The position numbers were made by a program, and so were the translations under genes. The notes under the pieces are model-generated. The model saw only the letters and a list, made by a program, of their open reading frames with translations. It made no database searches and had not been told where the DNA came from. From NCBI RefSeq assembly GCF_000384375.1, contig NZ_ARVX01000001.1:2046001-2110000 (forward strand): a stretch of 64,000 nucleotides of DNA, read 5' to 3'. This document shows, one piece after another, positions 8,397 to 17,343 of this stretch; position 1 is the stretch's first letter, and every line of letters starts with the position of its first letter. Source of the DNA: Methylotenera versatilis 79. GTDB taxonomy: Bacteria; Pseudomonadota; Gammaproteobacteria; Burkholderiales; Methylophilaceae.

Positions 8397-9572
8397 ATGA
8401 TTAAACCTAGAATTTTATGTGTAGTAATGGCCTTAAGTTTTACAGCCGTCATTGCGTTGGCACAGTCTGATGAAATTACAGGTAACAATGGTCATCAAGC
8501 ATCTGTTGAAAAACAATATACCTTTACTTGGAATTTCTCAGAAAATAGCCATCTAAAACCGCGCGGCGGTCAATCTAAAGGTGTGCCTGTTACTTTGGAT
8601 ACATCACCTAGCCTAGAGTGGTTGAAACTGCAAGAAGCAAATATTAGTGCTATAGAACGAGACAGAAGAGCGATTCTAGCCATGGTTGGAGAATATAAAG
8701 TCAGCTTCGACTTTATTGAAGTAGCAGGCTTTACAGACAATTACCAACCGAAATCTCCTTATCAAAGCTGGGCCACTGAAAAAGTCTATGTGGTTGAAGA
8801 TAAAAAAGATTTTATTTCGCTACAACATGTTTTAGTCATGCAAACCGTCAATAAAGATGGCTCAAAAAATGCACCGATGGTGACTAAACATTGGCGGCAA
8901 GATTGGCAATATCAACCTAAACAAGTACTGGTTTACACTGGATATAACTCGTGGGTGACAACGCCCGTCAACGCAATAGATCAGCCGAGTTCTTGGTCGC
9001 AAACTGTGTATCAGGTGGATGATTCACCGCGCTATGGTGGCGTGGCAAAGTGGCAGCATTTCGGTAATTTTTCTAGCTGGAATAGCACAGATACCTGGCG
9101 TCCTTTGCCTCGTCGTGAATACACGGTGCGTAATGACTACCAACTATTGCTGGGCAATAATCGCCTTATTATTTTGCCAACTGGCTGGGTACACGAGCAG
9201 CAAAATAACAAAGTGGTGCTGGATAAAAATGCAAAACCTGCAGCAATACCAGTGATTGCGCGCGAGATGGGCTTTGATCGCTATGAGCGTATTCAAGGCT
9301 ATGATTTTTCTTTGGGCGATACTTATGTTAAAAACACTGAGCCATTCTGGCGTGAAGTGCGCAAGCAGTGGACTAACTTAAGCCAAGTAGACAAGCATAT
9401 TAACTTACGTGGCGCTGTAGATAAAGAAGGGCTATATATCAACGCGTTTGAATATGCTGAAAAATTGAATGATGGTACAAAACAAACACCTGTACAGATA
9501 CAGCAGTTTGCTGAAAAGGTGGTTTCTGAGTATTTGGCGAAAGAAAAGACGACAGAAAATTTGAAGTATTGA
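8397..9572 (+). CDS. DUF6607 family exported protein
   Basis: A protein of about 391 residues with a signal peptide (LCVVMALSFTAVIALAQ). The mature part is rich in Trp and Tyr and contains FTWNFSENSHLKPRGGQSKG, KHWRQDWQYQP, and TWRPLPRREYTVR-NDYQ, which I associate with the uncharacterised DUF6607 family. Members are exported and often found near TonB-dependent receptors, but no activity is known. ATG 8397 is preferred over the in-frame GTG at 8391 because AAGAG lies just before it. It is followed by a bidirectional terminator. Confidence 0.7.
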   Translation: MIKPRILCVVMALSFTAVIALAQSDEITGNNGHQASVEKQYTFTWNFSENSHLKPRGGQSKGVPVTLDTSPSLEWLKLQEANISAIERDRRAILAMVGEYKVSFDFIEVAGFTDNYQPKSPYQSWATEKVYVVEDKKDFISLQHVLVMQTVNKDGSKNAPMVTKHWRQDWQYQPKQVLVYTGYNSWVTTPVNAIDQPSSWSQTVYQVDDSPRYGGVAKWQHFGNFSSWNSTDTWRPLPRREYTVRNDYQLLLGNNRLIILPTGWVHEQQNNKVVLDKNAKPAAIPVIAREMGFDRYERIQGYDFSLGDTYVKNTEPFWREVRKQWTNLSQVDKHINLRGAVDKEGLYINAFEYAEKLNDGTKQTPVQIQQFAEKVVSEYLAKEKTTENLKY

Positions 9573-9580
9573 TTCAATCA

Positions 9581-9618
9581 AAAAAAGCCGCGCTATTTAT
9601 TTAGCGCGGCTTTTTTAT
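9581..9618. terminator. Bidirectional terminator
   Basis: AGCCGCGCTA / TAGCGCGGCT forms a GC-rich 10-bp stem with a 6-base loop, with A-run before and T-run after. It ends the DUF6607 gene on plus and the efflux operon on minus. Confidence 0.9.
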
Positions 9619-9659
9619 TGCTCAAAAATACACTCACTTAAAAATACTCGTTAAGATTT

Positions 9660-10883
9660 TTATTGATATCTTAGTGCTTCAATCGGGTTAAGCATCGCGG
9701 CCTTGCGGGCAGGGTAGAAGCCAAAGAATACGCCAATAGTAGCTGCAACGCTGAAAGCAATAATCACGGAATTACTTGAGATAATGATTTCTGCCTGCGT
9801 AAATATGCTGACCAACACCGCGCCACCCACGCCAATCGCAATGCCGATAAGGCAACCGACGATTGAGATCATGATAGCCTCTAATAGAAATTGCAGCAGA
9901 ATATCGCGTTGACGTGCGCCAATCGCCATGCGAATGCCAATTTCACGTGTGCGCTCTGTCACCGAAACAAGCATGATATTCATGATGCCGATGCCACCAA
10001 CCAGCAACGAAACAGAAGCAATCGCACCCAACAATAATGACATAGTGCGGGCAGTTTCAGCTGCTGAGTTGGCAATAGCCGTTAGATTGCGCACAGAAAA
10101 GTCGCTGTCTGCACCTTCACGTATATTGTGACGCTGATTCAGCAAACCATTCATGGATTCTTCCAGCATTGTCATCACTTTATCTGACCCCGCTTGCACC
10201 ATAATCTGCCGCACACTTCCTGGCAATTGGTTGCCAAATAGCTTACGTTGCGCGGTAGTTAGCGGCACGATGATAGTGTCATCTTGGTCACGCCCATCTA
10301 ATGTTTGACCTTTGCTTTCTAACACGCCCAAAATCACAAAAGGGCTTTGGTTAATGCGAATGGTTTTACCTACTGGATCGATATCTTCGCCAAAGATATT
10401 TTGTGCGACTGTTTTACCTATTAATGCAACGCGCGTAGCAGAGCGGATATCTGAATCTGAAAATGCATAACCAGATGATAAATTCCAAGAGCGCACGTCT
10501 AAATAACTAGGTGTCGTGCCGATAATATCTGTGTTCCAGTTATTGCTGCCATACACAATCTGCGATTTACCCATTGTCACCGGCGCAACGCCAACTACAT
10601 CTTCTAACTCTGCAATCGCATTGGCATCCTTAACATTCAGCGAAGGCGCATTGCCTGTGGCTGATCTGGCACCAGCAACTCTTGGCGGGCCAGATAAAAC
10701 AACGAATAGATTGCTACCCATCGCACTGATAGAGCGTTTCACTGAAGCTTCCGCACCTTGGCCAATTGCCATCATTAACACAACCGCGCTTACGCCGATC
10801 ACCATGCCCAACATGGTTAAAAAAGTACGCAAACGGTTTGCGCCCATGGCGTGCCATGCCTCACCTAACATTGCGCTAAACAT
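9660..10883 (-). CDS. MacB-type ABC transporter permease
   Basis: A 407-residue permease with the MacB layout: a first transmembrane helix (about 18-40, LTMLGMVIGVSAVVLMMAIGQG), a large periplasmic MacB core domain (about 50-240), then three helices of the FtsX domain (about 285-400) with the signature SVTERTREIGIRMAIGAR. It lacks the ATPase half, which is encoded just upstream and overlaps it by one base (TGATG). With the adaptor and TolC-like genes it forms a tripartite exporter. Its setting between siderophore receptors suggests export or recycling of a siderophore, as with PvdRT-OpmQ; macrolide or peptide export is possible. Confidence 0.9.
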   Translation of the reverse strand: MFSAMLGEAWHAMGANRLRTFLTMLGMVIGVSAVVLMMAIGQGAEASVKRSISAMGSNLFVVLSGPPRVAGARSATGNAPSLNVKDANAIAELEDVVGVAPVTMGKSQIVYGSNNWNTDIIGTTPSYLDVRSWNLSSGYAFSDSDIRSATRVALIGKTVAQNIFGEDIDPVGKTIRINQSPFVILGVLESKGQTLDGRDQDDTIIVPLTTAQRKLFGNQLPGSVRQIMVQAGSDKVMTMLEESMNGLLNQRHNIREGADSDFSVRNLTAIANSAAETARTMSLLLGAIASVSLLVGGIGIMNIMLVSVTERTREIGIRMAIGARQRDILLQFLLEAIMISIVGCLIGIAIGVGGAVLVSIFTQAEIIISSNSVIIAFSVAATIGVFFGFYPARKAAMLNPIEALRYQ

Positions 10884-11647
10884 CAGATTGCCTCGCTTAA
10901 TTCGTTATTAGTTGATACGTGACCATTTGTCAGCGTATCTTGCACTATCTCTCCATCCAAAAAACGCACTTGGCGTTTGGCATGTTCGGCAATGTCTGTT
11001 TCATGCGTCACTAACACAATGGTAATACCTTCTTTATTTAACTGACCAAATAGCGCCATAATCTCTTCACTGGTCACGCTGTCTAAGTTACCTGTCGGCT
11101 CATCTGCAAGAATCAGGCGTGGATTATTAACAAGCGCACGCGCAATGGCGACACGTTGTTGCTGACCACCAGAGATTTGATTAGGACGAGAGTTAATATG
11201 TTTACCCAAACCCACTTTTTCTAATAATACTTTGGCGCGTGCATGACGTTCGGCTTTATCGATGCCGGAATAGACCAAGGGCAGAGCAACGTTATCTAAT
11301 AAGCTTGAACGGGCTAATAGATTAAAGCCCTGAAACACAAAGCCGATGGTTTGGTTACGCACCCTCGCCACTGCGTTTTCTTCCATATTGGCAACTGCAT
11401 AACCATCTAACACGTATTTACCCTTAGTTGGTTTATCTAAGCAACCAAGAATATTCATAAAGGTGGATTTTCCTGAGCCAGATGGCCCCATAATGGCAAC
11501 ATAATCGCCATTATCAATGCGCAGATTCACATCTTTTAGTACTGGGAAAGGTCCAGCCGCTGTTTGATAAGCTTTAAATAACCCGCTTACTTCAATAACG
11601 CTTTTTTGCGGGGCATTAAGGTCTTGCAGTTTTTTTTTGTTTTGCAT
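10883..11647 (-). CDS. MacB/LolD-type ABC transporter ATPase
   Basis: A 254-residue nucleotide-binding subunit with Walker [10 protein letters not shown] (about 54-62), Q-loop (FVFQGFNLL), ABC signature [15 protein letters not shown], Walker B LILADEP and the downstream H-loop VTHE. This sequence class ([12 protein letters not shown]) is typical of MacB/LolD ATPases that drive mechanotransmission rather than direct transport. MacB is normally one polypeptide; here ATPase and permease are separate, as in many PvdT-like and FtsX-type systems. It follows the adaptor gene by 12 bp. Confidence 0.93.
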   Translation of the reverse strand: MQNKKKLQDLNAPQKSVIEVSGLFKAYQTAAGPFPVLKDVNLRIDNGDYVAIMGPSGSGKSTFMNILGCLDKPTKGKYVLDGYAVANMEENAVARVRNQTIGFVFQGFNLLARSSLLDNVALPLVYSGIDKAERHARAKVLLEKVGLGKHINSRPNQISGGQQQRVAIARALVNNPRLILADEPTGNLDSVTSEEIMALFGQLNKEGITIVLVTHETDIAEHAKRQVRFLDGEIVQDTLTNGHVSTNNELSEAI

Positions 11648-11659
11648 AAAAAGATTAAC

Positions 11660-12904
11660 CTAGAACATTCTTGGGCCGCGCGGTGCATTGCCGCCAGCTT
11701 GAGGTTTACCATCTACTTGTAAATCGCTCACAATCACTTTGTCACCCGCACTCAAATCACGCCCAGTAATTGCGGTAAATCGACCATCTGTGATGCCAAC
11801 ATGGATTCTCACCATGGTTGGTTTGCCATCTTTCAGGATATAGATTTTGCTAGCAGTTAAGTCTTCAGGTTTTTTGCCGTTTCTGCCGCCGCCATTCCTT
11901 TTTCTTTCAGCACCTTTACCCATTTCTTTGCTCTTATCACCAGTTGCAGTGCCTTTATCATCGCTGATAGCGGCTTCTTCATTTACTTTTGGTTTGTAAC
12001 GCAAGGCAGCATTTGGCACCATCAGTGATTGCTGCGCATTTGCTACCGCAATATTTACGTAAGCCGTCATACCTGGCAGTAAAGTTAAATCGCTATTGTC
12101 TACAGAAACCACCACATTGTAAGTCACCACATTTGAGGTATTGGTTGAGTTTAAACGCACTTGTTTAACCACGCCTTCAAAGTTGCGGTTAGGGAAAGCA
12201 TCGACATTGAACTTAACCTTTTGACCATCTTTAATCTTACCGATATCTGCTTCCGCAAAGCTGGTATCAATCTGCATTTTTGCCAAATCTTGCGCAATTT
12301 GAATCAACGTTGGCGTTTGAAAACTTGCCGCAACCGTTTGGCCAACATCCACCACGCGATTCACCACCGTGCCAGAAACGGGTGAACGAATAATCGTAAA
12401 GTTTAAATTGGTTTGATCGCGCGTTAATAATCCGCGTGCGCTCTCTAATTGCGCTTTGGCAGATTTAAGCACCTGTACAGCGGTGTCTAACTCTTGTTTT
12501 GAAACGAATTCTTGTGCATATAATTCGCGAATCCGTTTTTCATTGGCAGTCGCCAATTCAACAGAGGCTTGGTTGCTGCGCACGCTACTTTGCGATTGCG
12601 TAATTGCGGCTGAAGACAGCGCGCTATCTAACTCAAGCAATACCTGATCTTTTTTAACGGTATCGTTAAAATCCACATATAACTTTCTGACAATGCCAGA
12701 AATCTGTGTACCCACGCTGATTAAACTCACAGGATTCAACGTGCCATTGGCAGAAACCGTTTGCTCAATATCGCCCTGTGTGATTTCGTCTAATCGGTAT
12801 AGATCTTCTGGTTTTGGCTGATGCGTTTTTTCATAATAGTAAAAAGCGCCGTATGCAATCGCCGCTAATATAATGAATACAAGGATTTTTTTGAGTGATT
12901 TCAT
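11660..12904 (-). CDS. MacA-like periplasmic adaptor (membrane fusion protein)
   Basis: A 414-residue HlyD/RND-type adaptor with an N-terminal membrane anchor (about 7-24), a lipoyl-half (ANGTLNPVSLISVGTQISGIVRKLYVDFNDTVKKDQVL), a coiled-coil hairpin (about 80-165), the second lipoyl half (IRSPVSGTVVNRVVDVGQTV) and beta-barrel parts. A low-complexity basic/Gly insert (about 300-345, KGAERKRNGGGRNGKK) interrupts the C-terminal domain, which is unusual for MacA. It links the MacB-type pump to the TolC-like channel; the gene starts 17 bp after tolC. Confidence 0.9.
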   Translation of the reverse strand: MKSLKKILVFIILAAIAYGAFYYYEKTHQPKPEDLYRLDEITQGDIEQTVSANGTLNPVSLISVGTQISGIVRKLYVDFNDTVKKDQVLLELDSALSSAAITQSQSSVRSNQASVELATANEKRIRELYAQEFVSKQELDTAVQVLKSAKAQLESARGLLTRDQTNLNFTIIRSPVSGTVVNRVVDVGQTVAASFQTPTLIQIAQDLAKMQIDTSFAEADIGKIKDGQKVKFNVDAFPNRNFEGVVKQVRLNSTNTSNVVTYNVVVSVDNSDLTLLPGMTAYVNIAVANAQQSLMVPNAALRYKPKVNEEAAISDDKGTATGDKSKEMGKGAERKRNGGGRNGKKPEDLTASKIYILKDGKPTMVRIHVGITDGRFTAITGRDLSAGDKVIVSDLQVDGKPQAGGNAPRGPRMF

Positions 12905-12921
12905 AGTGTTAAGTAAGTCTA

Positions 12922-14349
12922 TTAATTAGTAGAAAGCGTGCTGGAATTAGGTAAAGATTGAATCATGGCATTATCCAAAGCACCCATCGCTTGCGCCAAA
13001 GTCGCGCGCGCAATGTTTGAATTGAGTGCCGCTTGAATCTTCTGTTGGCGCGCACTGGCAAGCGCGCTTTGTGCTGTTAAGGTATCGATAATATTACCAA
13101 CGCCTGCTTTATAACGGCCCAAAGCCACGCGGTAAGATTGTTCAGCGCTATTTACTAATATTTCAGTCGCGGTGACCGATTCAAGTGCCGTACGCAAACT
13201 TTGATAAGCCGTCCATACATCTAATGATATTTGCAAACGTAAACGGTCACGCTGCGCGGCACGTAAATCGGCAGTCGCCTCTGCTGCGCGAATGCGATAG
13301 GTTGGGGCGTAGCCAGCAAACAACGGAATAGACACGGTTAAGCCTAAAGTTGAATTATTGCTGTAATTTAATTGCGAACCATCTTGCAGACTATTAGAAG
13401 TTGAAATGGAAATCGTTGGTTTAGCCGCAGCTTTATTGGCATCTACATTCGCTTGAGCTGCTTTCACTTGCGCTTCACTGGCGACTAAATCTGGGCGGCG
13501 TGTGCCGGCTTGTTCAATCAAGCTATTCACATCTTCTAATATATTTGCGGGTGGATTACTAGTATTGGCGACCAACACGATTTTCTGATTCGCTGGCAAG
13601 CCCATTACATTAACCAAATTACCGTAAGCGATTTGCAAATTACCTTCGCTGGTAATGCGCGTTAGCGTCAATTGCGCATAAGCGGTTTGTGCTTGCAGCT
13701 TATCGGCAGGCGTTGAAACACCTGCTCTATATCTGGCATCGGCAGCTTTGTAAGCTTCTTCACTGGCATATTCAGCTTCGCGCGCGGCATCCAGTGCGGC
13801 AATGTTCGCTTGCACTTGATAATAAGATACGGTTGCCGTTAACAATACACTTTGTACCGCGCTGCTTTGGCTGGCGCTGGCAGAAAGTAATAATTGACGC
13901 GCATTTTCCAAGTTAGCATTTCGGTTGCCAAAATCGTACAAAAGATAACTAGCGGCTAAGTTAGCACCCAAATTCATATTCGGATTGCTGCGCGAACTAG
14001 ATTCAGGATGTGACACGCTGAATCCAGTAGAAAGATTTGCAGTTAAAGAAGGTAAATAAGCTGATTTTGCAATGCCCAACTGCGCCGCTTGCACGCGTGC
14101 ACTTGCCCAAACTTCATTGGTTTGCGGGTTATTGCAAAGACTAGTATCGGCCACTTCAGCCAACGTAATCGGCTGGTTTAAATCCGCCGACCCGCAAGGG
14201 GAGTTTGGTTCTCTATAGCCATCAGGAATTTTGGGTAAAGTGTAGAGCTGCGTTTTAAGCGGATCGCCATCTTTGTACCAAATAGACTCCTCCGCAAAGG
14301 CAGAAGTACTCAAGTGTGCCAGCGCAATTATTAGTAAATATCTGTTCAT
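12922..14349 (-). CDS. TolC family outer-membrane efflux protein
   Basis: About 475 residues with a signal peptide (MNRYLLIIALAHLSTSAFA) and two long OEP repeats (about 90-270 and 290-470) with typical motifs such as NARQLLLSASASQSS and VALGRYKAGVGNIIDTLTAQSAL. It forms the outer-membrane duct for the adaptor and pump encoded downstream. ATG 14349 is chosen over a TTG 33 bp upstream because it opens directly into the signal peptide. First gene of the four-gene minus-strand operon; a Fur-box-like palindrome lies about 120 bp upstream. Confidence 0.9.
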   Translation of the reverse strand: MNRYLLIIALAHLSTSAFAEESIWYKDGDPLKTQLYTLPKIPDGYREPNSPCGSADLNQPITLAEVADTSLCNNPQTNEVWASARVQAAQLGIAKSAYLPSLTANLSTGFSVSHPESSSRSNPNMNLGANLAASYLLYDFGNRNANLENARQLLLSASASQSSAVQSVLLTATVSYYQVQANIAALDAAREAEYASEEAYKAADARYRAGVSTPADKLQAQTAYAQLTLTRITSEGNLQIAYGNLVNVMGLPANQKIVLVANTSNPPANILEDVNSLIEQAGTRRPDLVASEAQVKAAQANVDANKAAAKPTISISTSNSLQDGSQLNYSNNSTLGLTVSIPLFAGYAPTYRIRAAEATADLRAAQRDRLRLQISLDVWTAYQSLRTALESVTATEILVNSAEQSYRVALGRYKAGVGNIIDTLTAQSALASARQQKIQAALNSNIARATLAQAMGALDNAMIQSLPNSSTLSTN

Positions 14350-14470
14350 TCTATTTTTCAAGCCATTCAATCTATTAATCAATTTTAAAAAGCGCTAATT
14401 AAACAATTTCTTAACATTATGCGTCTTGCAATAACTTAAAGCAGATCATACATAAGAGTTGCAATTATAA

Positions 14471-14489
14471 ATGAGAACGGTTATCATTA
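14471..14489. promoter_or_regulatory. Fur box candidate
   Basis: Immediately around these positions AATGAGAACGGTTATCATT forms a 9-1-9 palindrome with a single mismatched pair and closely matches the Fur consensus (GATAATGATAATCATTATC type). It lies about 120 bp before the tolC-family gene and about 440 bp before the Fiu-like receptor, so control of the efflux operon is the simpler reading. Confidence 0.75.
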
Positions 14490-14866
14490 ACTCCTGAATT
14501 TACATAACTTTTGAAAAATTTACACCGATTTACATGTGCGAGATAGTTTATTGGTTAACGTGCTTCAATAAACGGCCCGACATTGATGGAAATCGCCAGC
14601 TAATCATCTAATAGCTGAGTTTACATCGAAATTGAATGGACGAATCGCAGCGATGCTTTTTACATTTTATTTTAACTTTTCAGCAGATATTGATGGATAA
14701 AACCAGCGAATAAAATTTGTGTACTTAAATATTTGTATGCATAAATATTTTGAGGAATTATTAAAAGTTTTTCTTCACAAGTTAACACTAAAAAATAGTC
14801 AAAAAATTAATTGAGAAAGTAATTTAAGAAAGATAGCTTTAGCAAACTAAGTATTAACAAACCAAG

Positions 14867-14901
14867 TCAAGCCAGCCAACGGTTCATCCTCTAGCCAGCC
14901 A
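14867..14901 (+). promoter_or_regulatory. Duplicated AGCCAGCCA leader motif (receptor 2)
   Basis: AAGCCAGCCAAC (14869-14880) and TAGCCAGCCAGA (14892-14903) repeat 23 bp apart, ending 27-29 bp before the receptor ATG. The same layout is seen before the first receptor and azurin. Confidence 0.5.
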
Positions 14902-14929
14902 GATATTTTTTAAAATAGAGGAAAGAACC

Positions 14930-17224
14930 ATGAGTCATATCCGTAGTTGCAAGCACAACCCAACCCGCATCGCTGCAATGGTTGCTGCCACTTTTTCAAT
15001 CGCTGCCAGCGCTCCTTATGCAAATGCAGCGGATGAAGTGTCAGAGTTACCAGAGATTAGTGTTAAATCTCAAAAAGAGGTGCCATTTAAAGCGGATGTG
15101 TCCGCTAGCCAGAAGTTTACTAAACCATTGATTGATACCACGCAAACCGTTCAAGTGATTAAGAAAGAATTATTGCGCGAACAAGGCGTTTTTTCTTTGC
15201 AAGATGCGCTACGTAACACGCCAGGTATCACCGTTCAATTAGGCGAAAACGGTAATACTTCTGCGGGTGATACTTTCTCTATGCGTGGCTTTAATGCGTC
15301 AAATCAATTGTTTGTCGATGGTCTTCGCGATCTTGGCGCAGTTTCACGCGATGTATACAACTTAGAGCAAATCGAAGTGGTTAAAGGCCCAGCCGGTGCA
15401 GATATTGGTCGTGGCGCAGCTGGCGGCTACATTAATTTAATCAGCAAATTGCCAAGCTTAACTGGCAAAAATTATGCAACAGTTGGTTATGGCACTGCTG
15501 ACAAAAAACGTGCGACGATTGATTTAAATGAAGCGATTGGCGATACAACTGCCGTGCGTTTAAATGCGTTGGTTTCTGATGGTAATGTAGACAAGCGTGA
15601 TGAAGTAGATAATCAAAACTTCTCGATTGCGCCTTCTATTGCTTTTGGTCTAGGCACTCAAACGCGTTTTTATCTTTATTCGCAGCACGTTCGTCAAGAC
15701 AATACACCTGATGGCGGTATTCCAACCATCGGTCGGAAAGGATTCTTCAATACTAATGTAAGCTTAAATGCTGGTCGCAAAGTAGATCGTGAGAATTTCT
15801 ATGGTAGCGATAATGACTATGAAAAAGTCGATGCGGATATGATTACCGCCAAGTTTGAGCATGATTTAAATGTAAACACGACTATTCGTAATATCACTCG
15901 TTATGGCAAAACGAGTATTGATCGCGTTACTACTGGCTTAAATACTGGAGGGACAGGCTTAGTTGCAACGACTGCTAATCCAGCAACATGGACTGTTAAC
16001 CGTTCGCGCCAGCGTATTGACCGTGATGATGAAATTTTAGTTAACCAGACTAGTGTAAATAGCACCTTTGATATTGGTGGCTTTAAAAACTCATTGGTTG
16101 GTGGTCTTGAATTTATGTATGAAAACCAAAAAAGCAAAGGCTTCGGTACAACTACACAAACGGTTAACGGCGTAGCTTACACTGCAATTAGTAACCCTAA
16201 TGCAAACTTATATAATCCGAATGAAAATGATTTGTTGGGTGTACCCTATGCTATTCCAGGTTTAACGACAGATGGTAAAACCACAACAGCGGCAATCTAT
16301 GCTTTTGATACGGTTGATTTAACCGATAAATGGCAAGTAAATGCTGGTTTGCGTTATGAGCATTACAACACTAGAACCAGCGCAGGCACCATTGTGACTG
16401 CTGCTAACTCAGCAACATTTCCTGGTTACGCTGCTGGTTCAATCGCCCCTTCAGGCGGTAGTGCTTCTGATGACTTATTAAGCTGGAAAACTGGCCTATT
16501 ATTTAAACCTGCAACTAACGGTAGTATTTACGCGTCATATGCCACGTCATATACACCACCAGGCAGTGCGAACTTTGCTTTGGTATCTACCGCCAATAAC
16601 CAAAATAACGGTGCACTTGACCCACAAAAAACTGACAATATCGAAGTTGGTACGAAATGGGATTTATTAAATAACCAATTAAATGTAACGGCCGCAGTTT
16701 TCCGCACGGAAAATGATAAACAAACTTCATTTAATGATCTACTTCAACCGCAACAAATTGGTAAAACACGTGTTACTGGTGTTGAGTTGCTTGCAGTTGG
16801 GCAGTTAACCGAATACTGGCAGTTATCAGCGGGCGTGACTAAGTTAAACGCCAAAGCATTAGACCAACAAAGCAGTGCTGGTCTTGAGACTACGGCCGTA
16901 CGTTGGACGCCAGATTATAGTGCAACGCTTTGGACACAATATCAATTTAATGGCTTTACTATAGGTGGTGGTGCACGTTATATGGGCGAGCAAAAACGAT
17001 TAGTGACAACAGATAACCCTGCATTAACTAATACACCAAATCTCGAATCTTATGTTGTAGCAGATGCGATGGTAGCCTACGCTGTGAATAAAAACTTAAA
17101 CTTGCGCCTCAATGTGTACAATTTATTTGACAAAGAATATGTTGAAACGTTGAATAATGGTGGTGGTCGTGTGCGTTTAGGTACGCCACGTTCTGCAATG
17201 ATGACAGCAGAGTTTGTGTTTTAA
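14930..17224 (+). CDS. fiu: Fiu-like catecholate siderophore receptor
   Basis: A 764-residue TonB-dependent receptor. Signal peptide about 1-33 (ANA end), plug about 60-180 with DTTQTVQVIKKELLREQG, GENGNTSAGDTFSMRGF, QLFVDGLRDLGAVSRD and IEVVKGPAGADIGRGAAGG, then a barrel ending in TAEFVF. These plug phrases closely follow E. coli Fiu (GENGNSTTGDAIYMRG, DGIRDIGSVSRD), and TPDGGIPTIG is shared in the barrel. Fiu imports iron bound to monomeric catechols. It is followed by a YbiX-type dioxygenase, as in E. coli fiu-ybiX, which strengthens the call. A GAGGAAA ribosome site precedes the ATG; a terminator lies between it and the dioxygenase. Confidence 0.92.
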   Translation: MSHIRSCKHNPTRIAAMVAATFSIAASAPYANAADEVSELPEISVKSQKEVPFKADVSASQKFTKPLIDTTQTVQVIKKELLREQGVFSLQDALRNTPGITVQLGENGNTSAGDTFSMRGFNASNQLFVDGLRDLGAVSRDVYNLEQIEVVKGPAGADIGRGAAGGYINLISKLPSLTGKNYATVGYGTADKKRATIDLNEAIGDTTAVRLNALVSDGNVDKRDEVDNQNFSIAPSIAFGLGTQTRFYLYSQHVRQDNTPDGGIPTIGRKGFFNTNVSLNAGRKVDRENFYGSDNDYEKVDADMITAKFEHDLNVNTTIRNITRYGKTSIDRVTTGLNTGGTGLVATTANPATWTVNRSRQRIDRDDEILVNQTSVNSTFDIGGFKNSLVGGLEFMYENQKSKGFGTTTQTVNGVAYTAISNPNANLYNPNENDLLGVPYAIPGLTTDGKTTTAAIYAFDTVDLTDKWQVNAGLRYEHYNTRTSAGTIVTAANSATFPGYAAGSIAPSGGSASDDLLSWKTGLLFKPATNGSIYASYATSYTPPGSANFALVSTANNQNNGALDPQKTDNIEVGTKWDLLNNQLNVTAAVFRTENDKQTSFNDLLQPQQIGKTRVTGVELLAVGQLTEYWQLSAGVTKLNAKALDQQSSAGLETTAVRWTPDYSATLWTQYQFNGFTIGGGARYMGEQKRLVTTDNPALTNTPNLESYVVADAMVAYAVNKNLNLRLNVYNLFDKEYVETLNNGGGRVRLGTPRSAMMTAEFVF

Positions 17225-17245
17225 ATAAGTTGCGTTAAGCTAAAC

Positions 17246-17274
17246 GCCCGTCAGTGTTTGCTGGCGGGCTTTTT
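17246..17274 (+). terminator. Rho-independent terminator
   Basis: GCCCGTCAG / CTGGCGGGC makes a 9-bp stem with one G-T pair and a 6-base loop, followed by TTTTT, 22 bp after the Fiu-like gene. Confidence 0.9.
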
Positions 17275-17343
17275 CCTTTTGAAAGGTTTATATTAGTTTT
17301 AAGCCTAATATTAATAGTTAAATTTTTTGTTTACAGGATATTT

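Larger units (their letters stand above)
14350..14929. other. Divergent intergenic region with Fur box
   Basis: A 580-bp AT-rich region between the minus-strand efflux operon and the Fiu-like receptor. It holds the Fur-box candidate at 14471-14489 and the duplicated AGCCAGC motif near its right end. No credible reading frame was seen. The length leaves room for a small RNA, but no terminator supports one. Confidence 0.6.

Noticed and set aside
10516-10911. A 131-residue plus-strand open frame
   Set aside because: Antisense to the MacB-type permease, no homology features, no ribosome site.
17254-17343. N-terminal extension of the YbiX-type protein
   Set aside because: This in-frame stretch lies in the terminator of the previous gene; ATG 17344 gives the family length of 225 residues.
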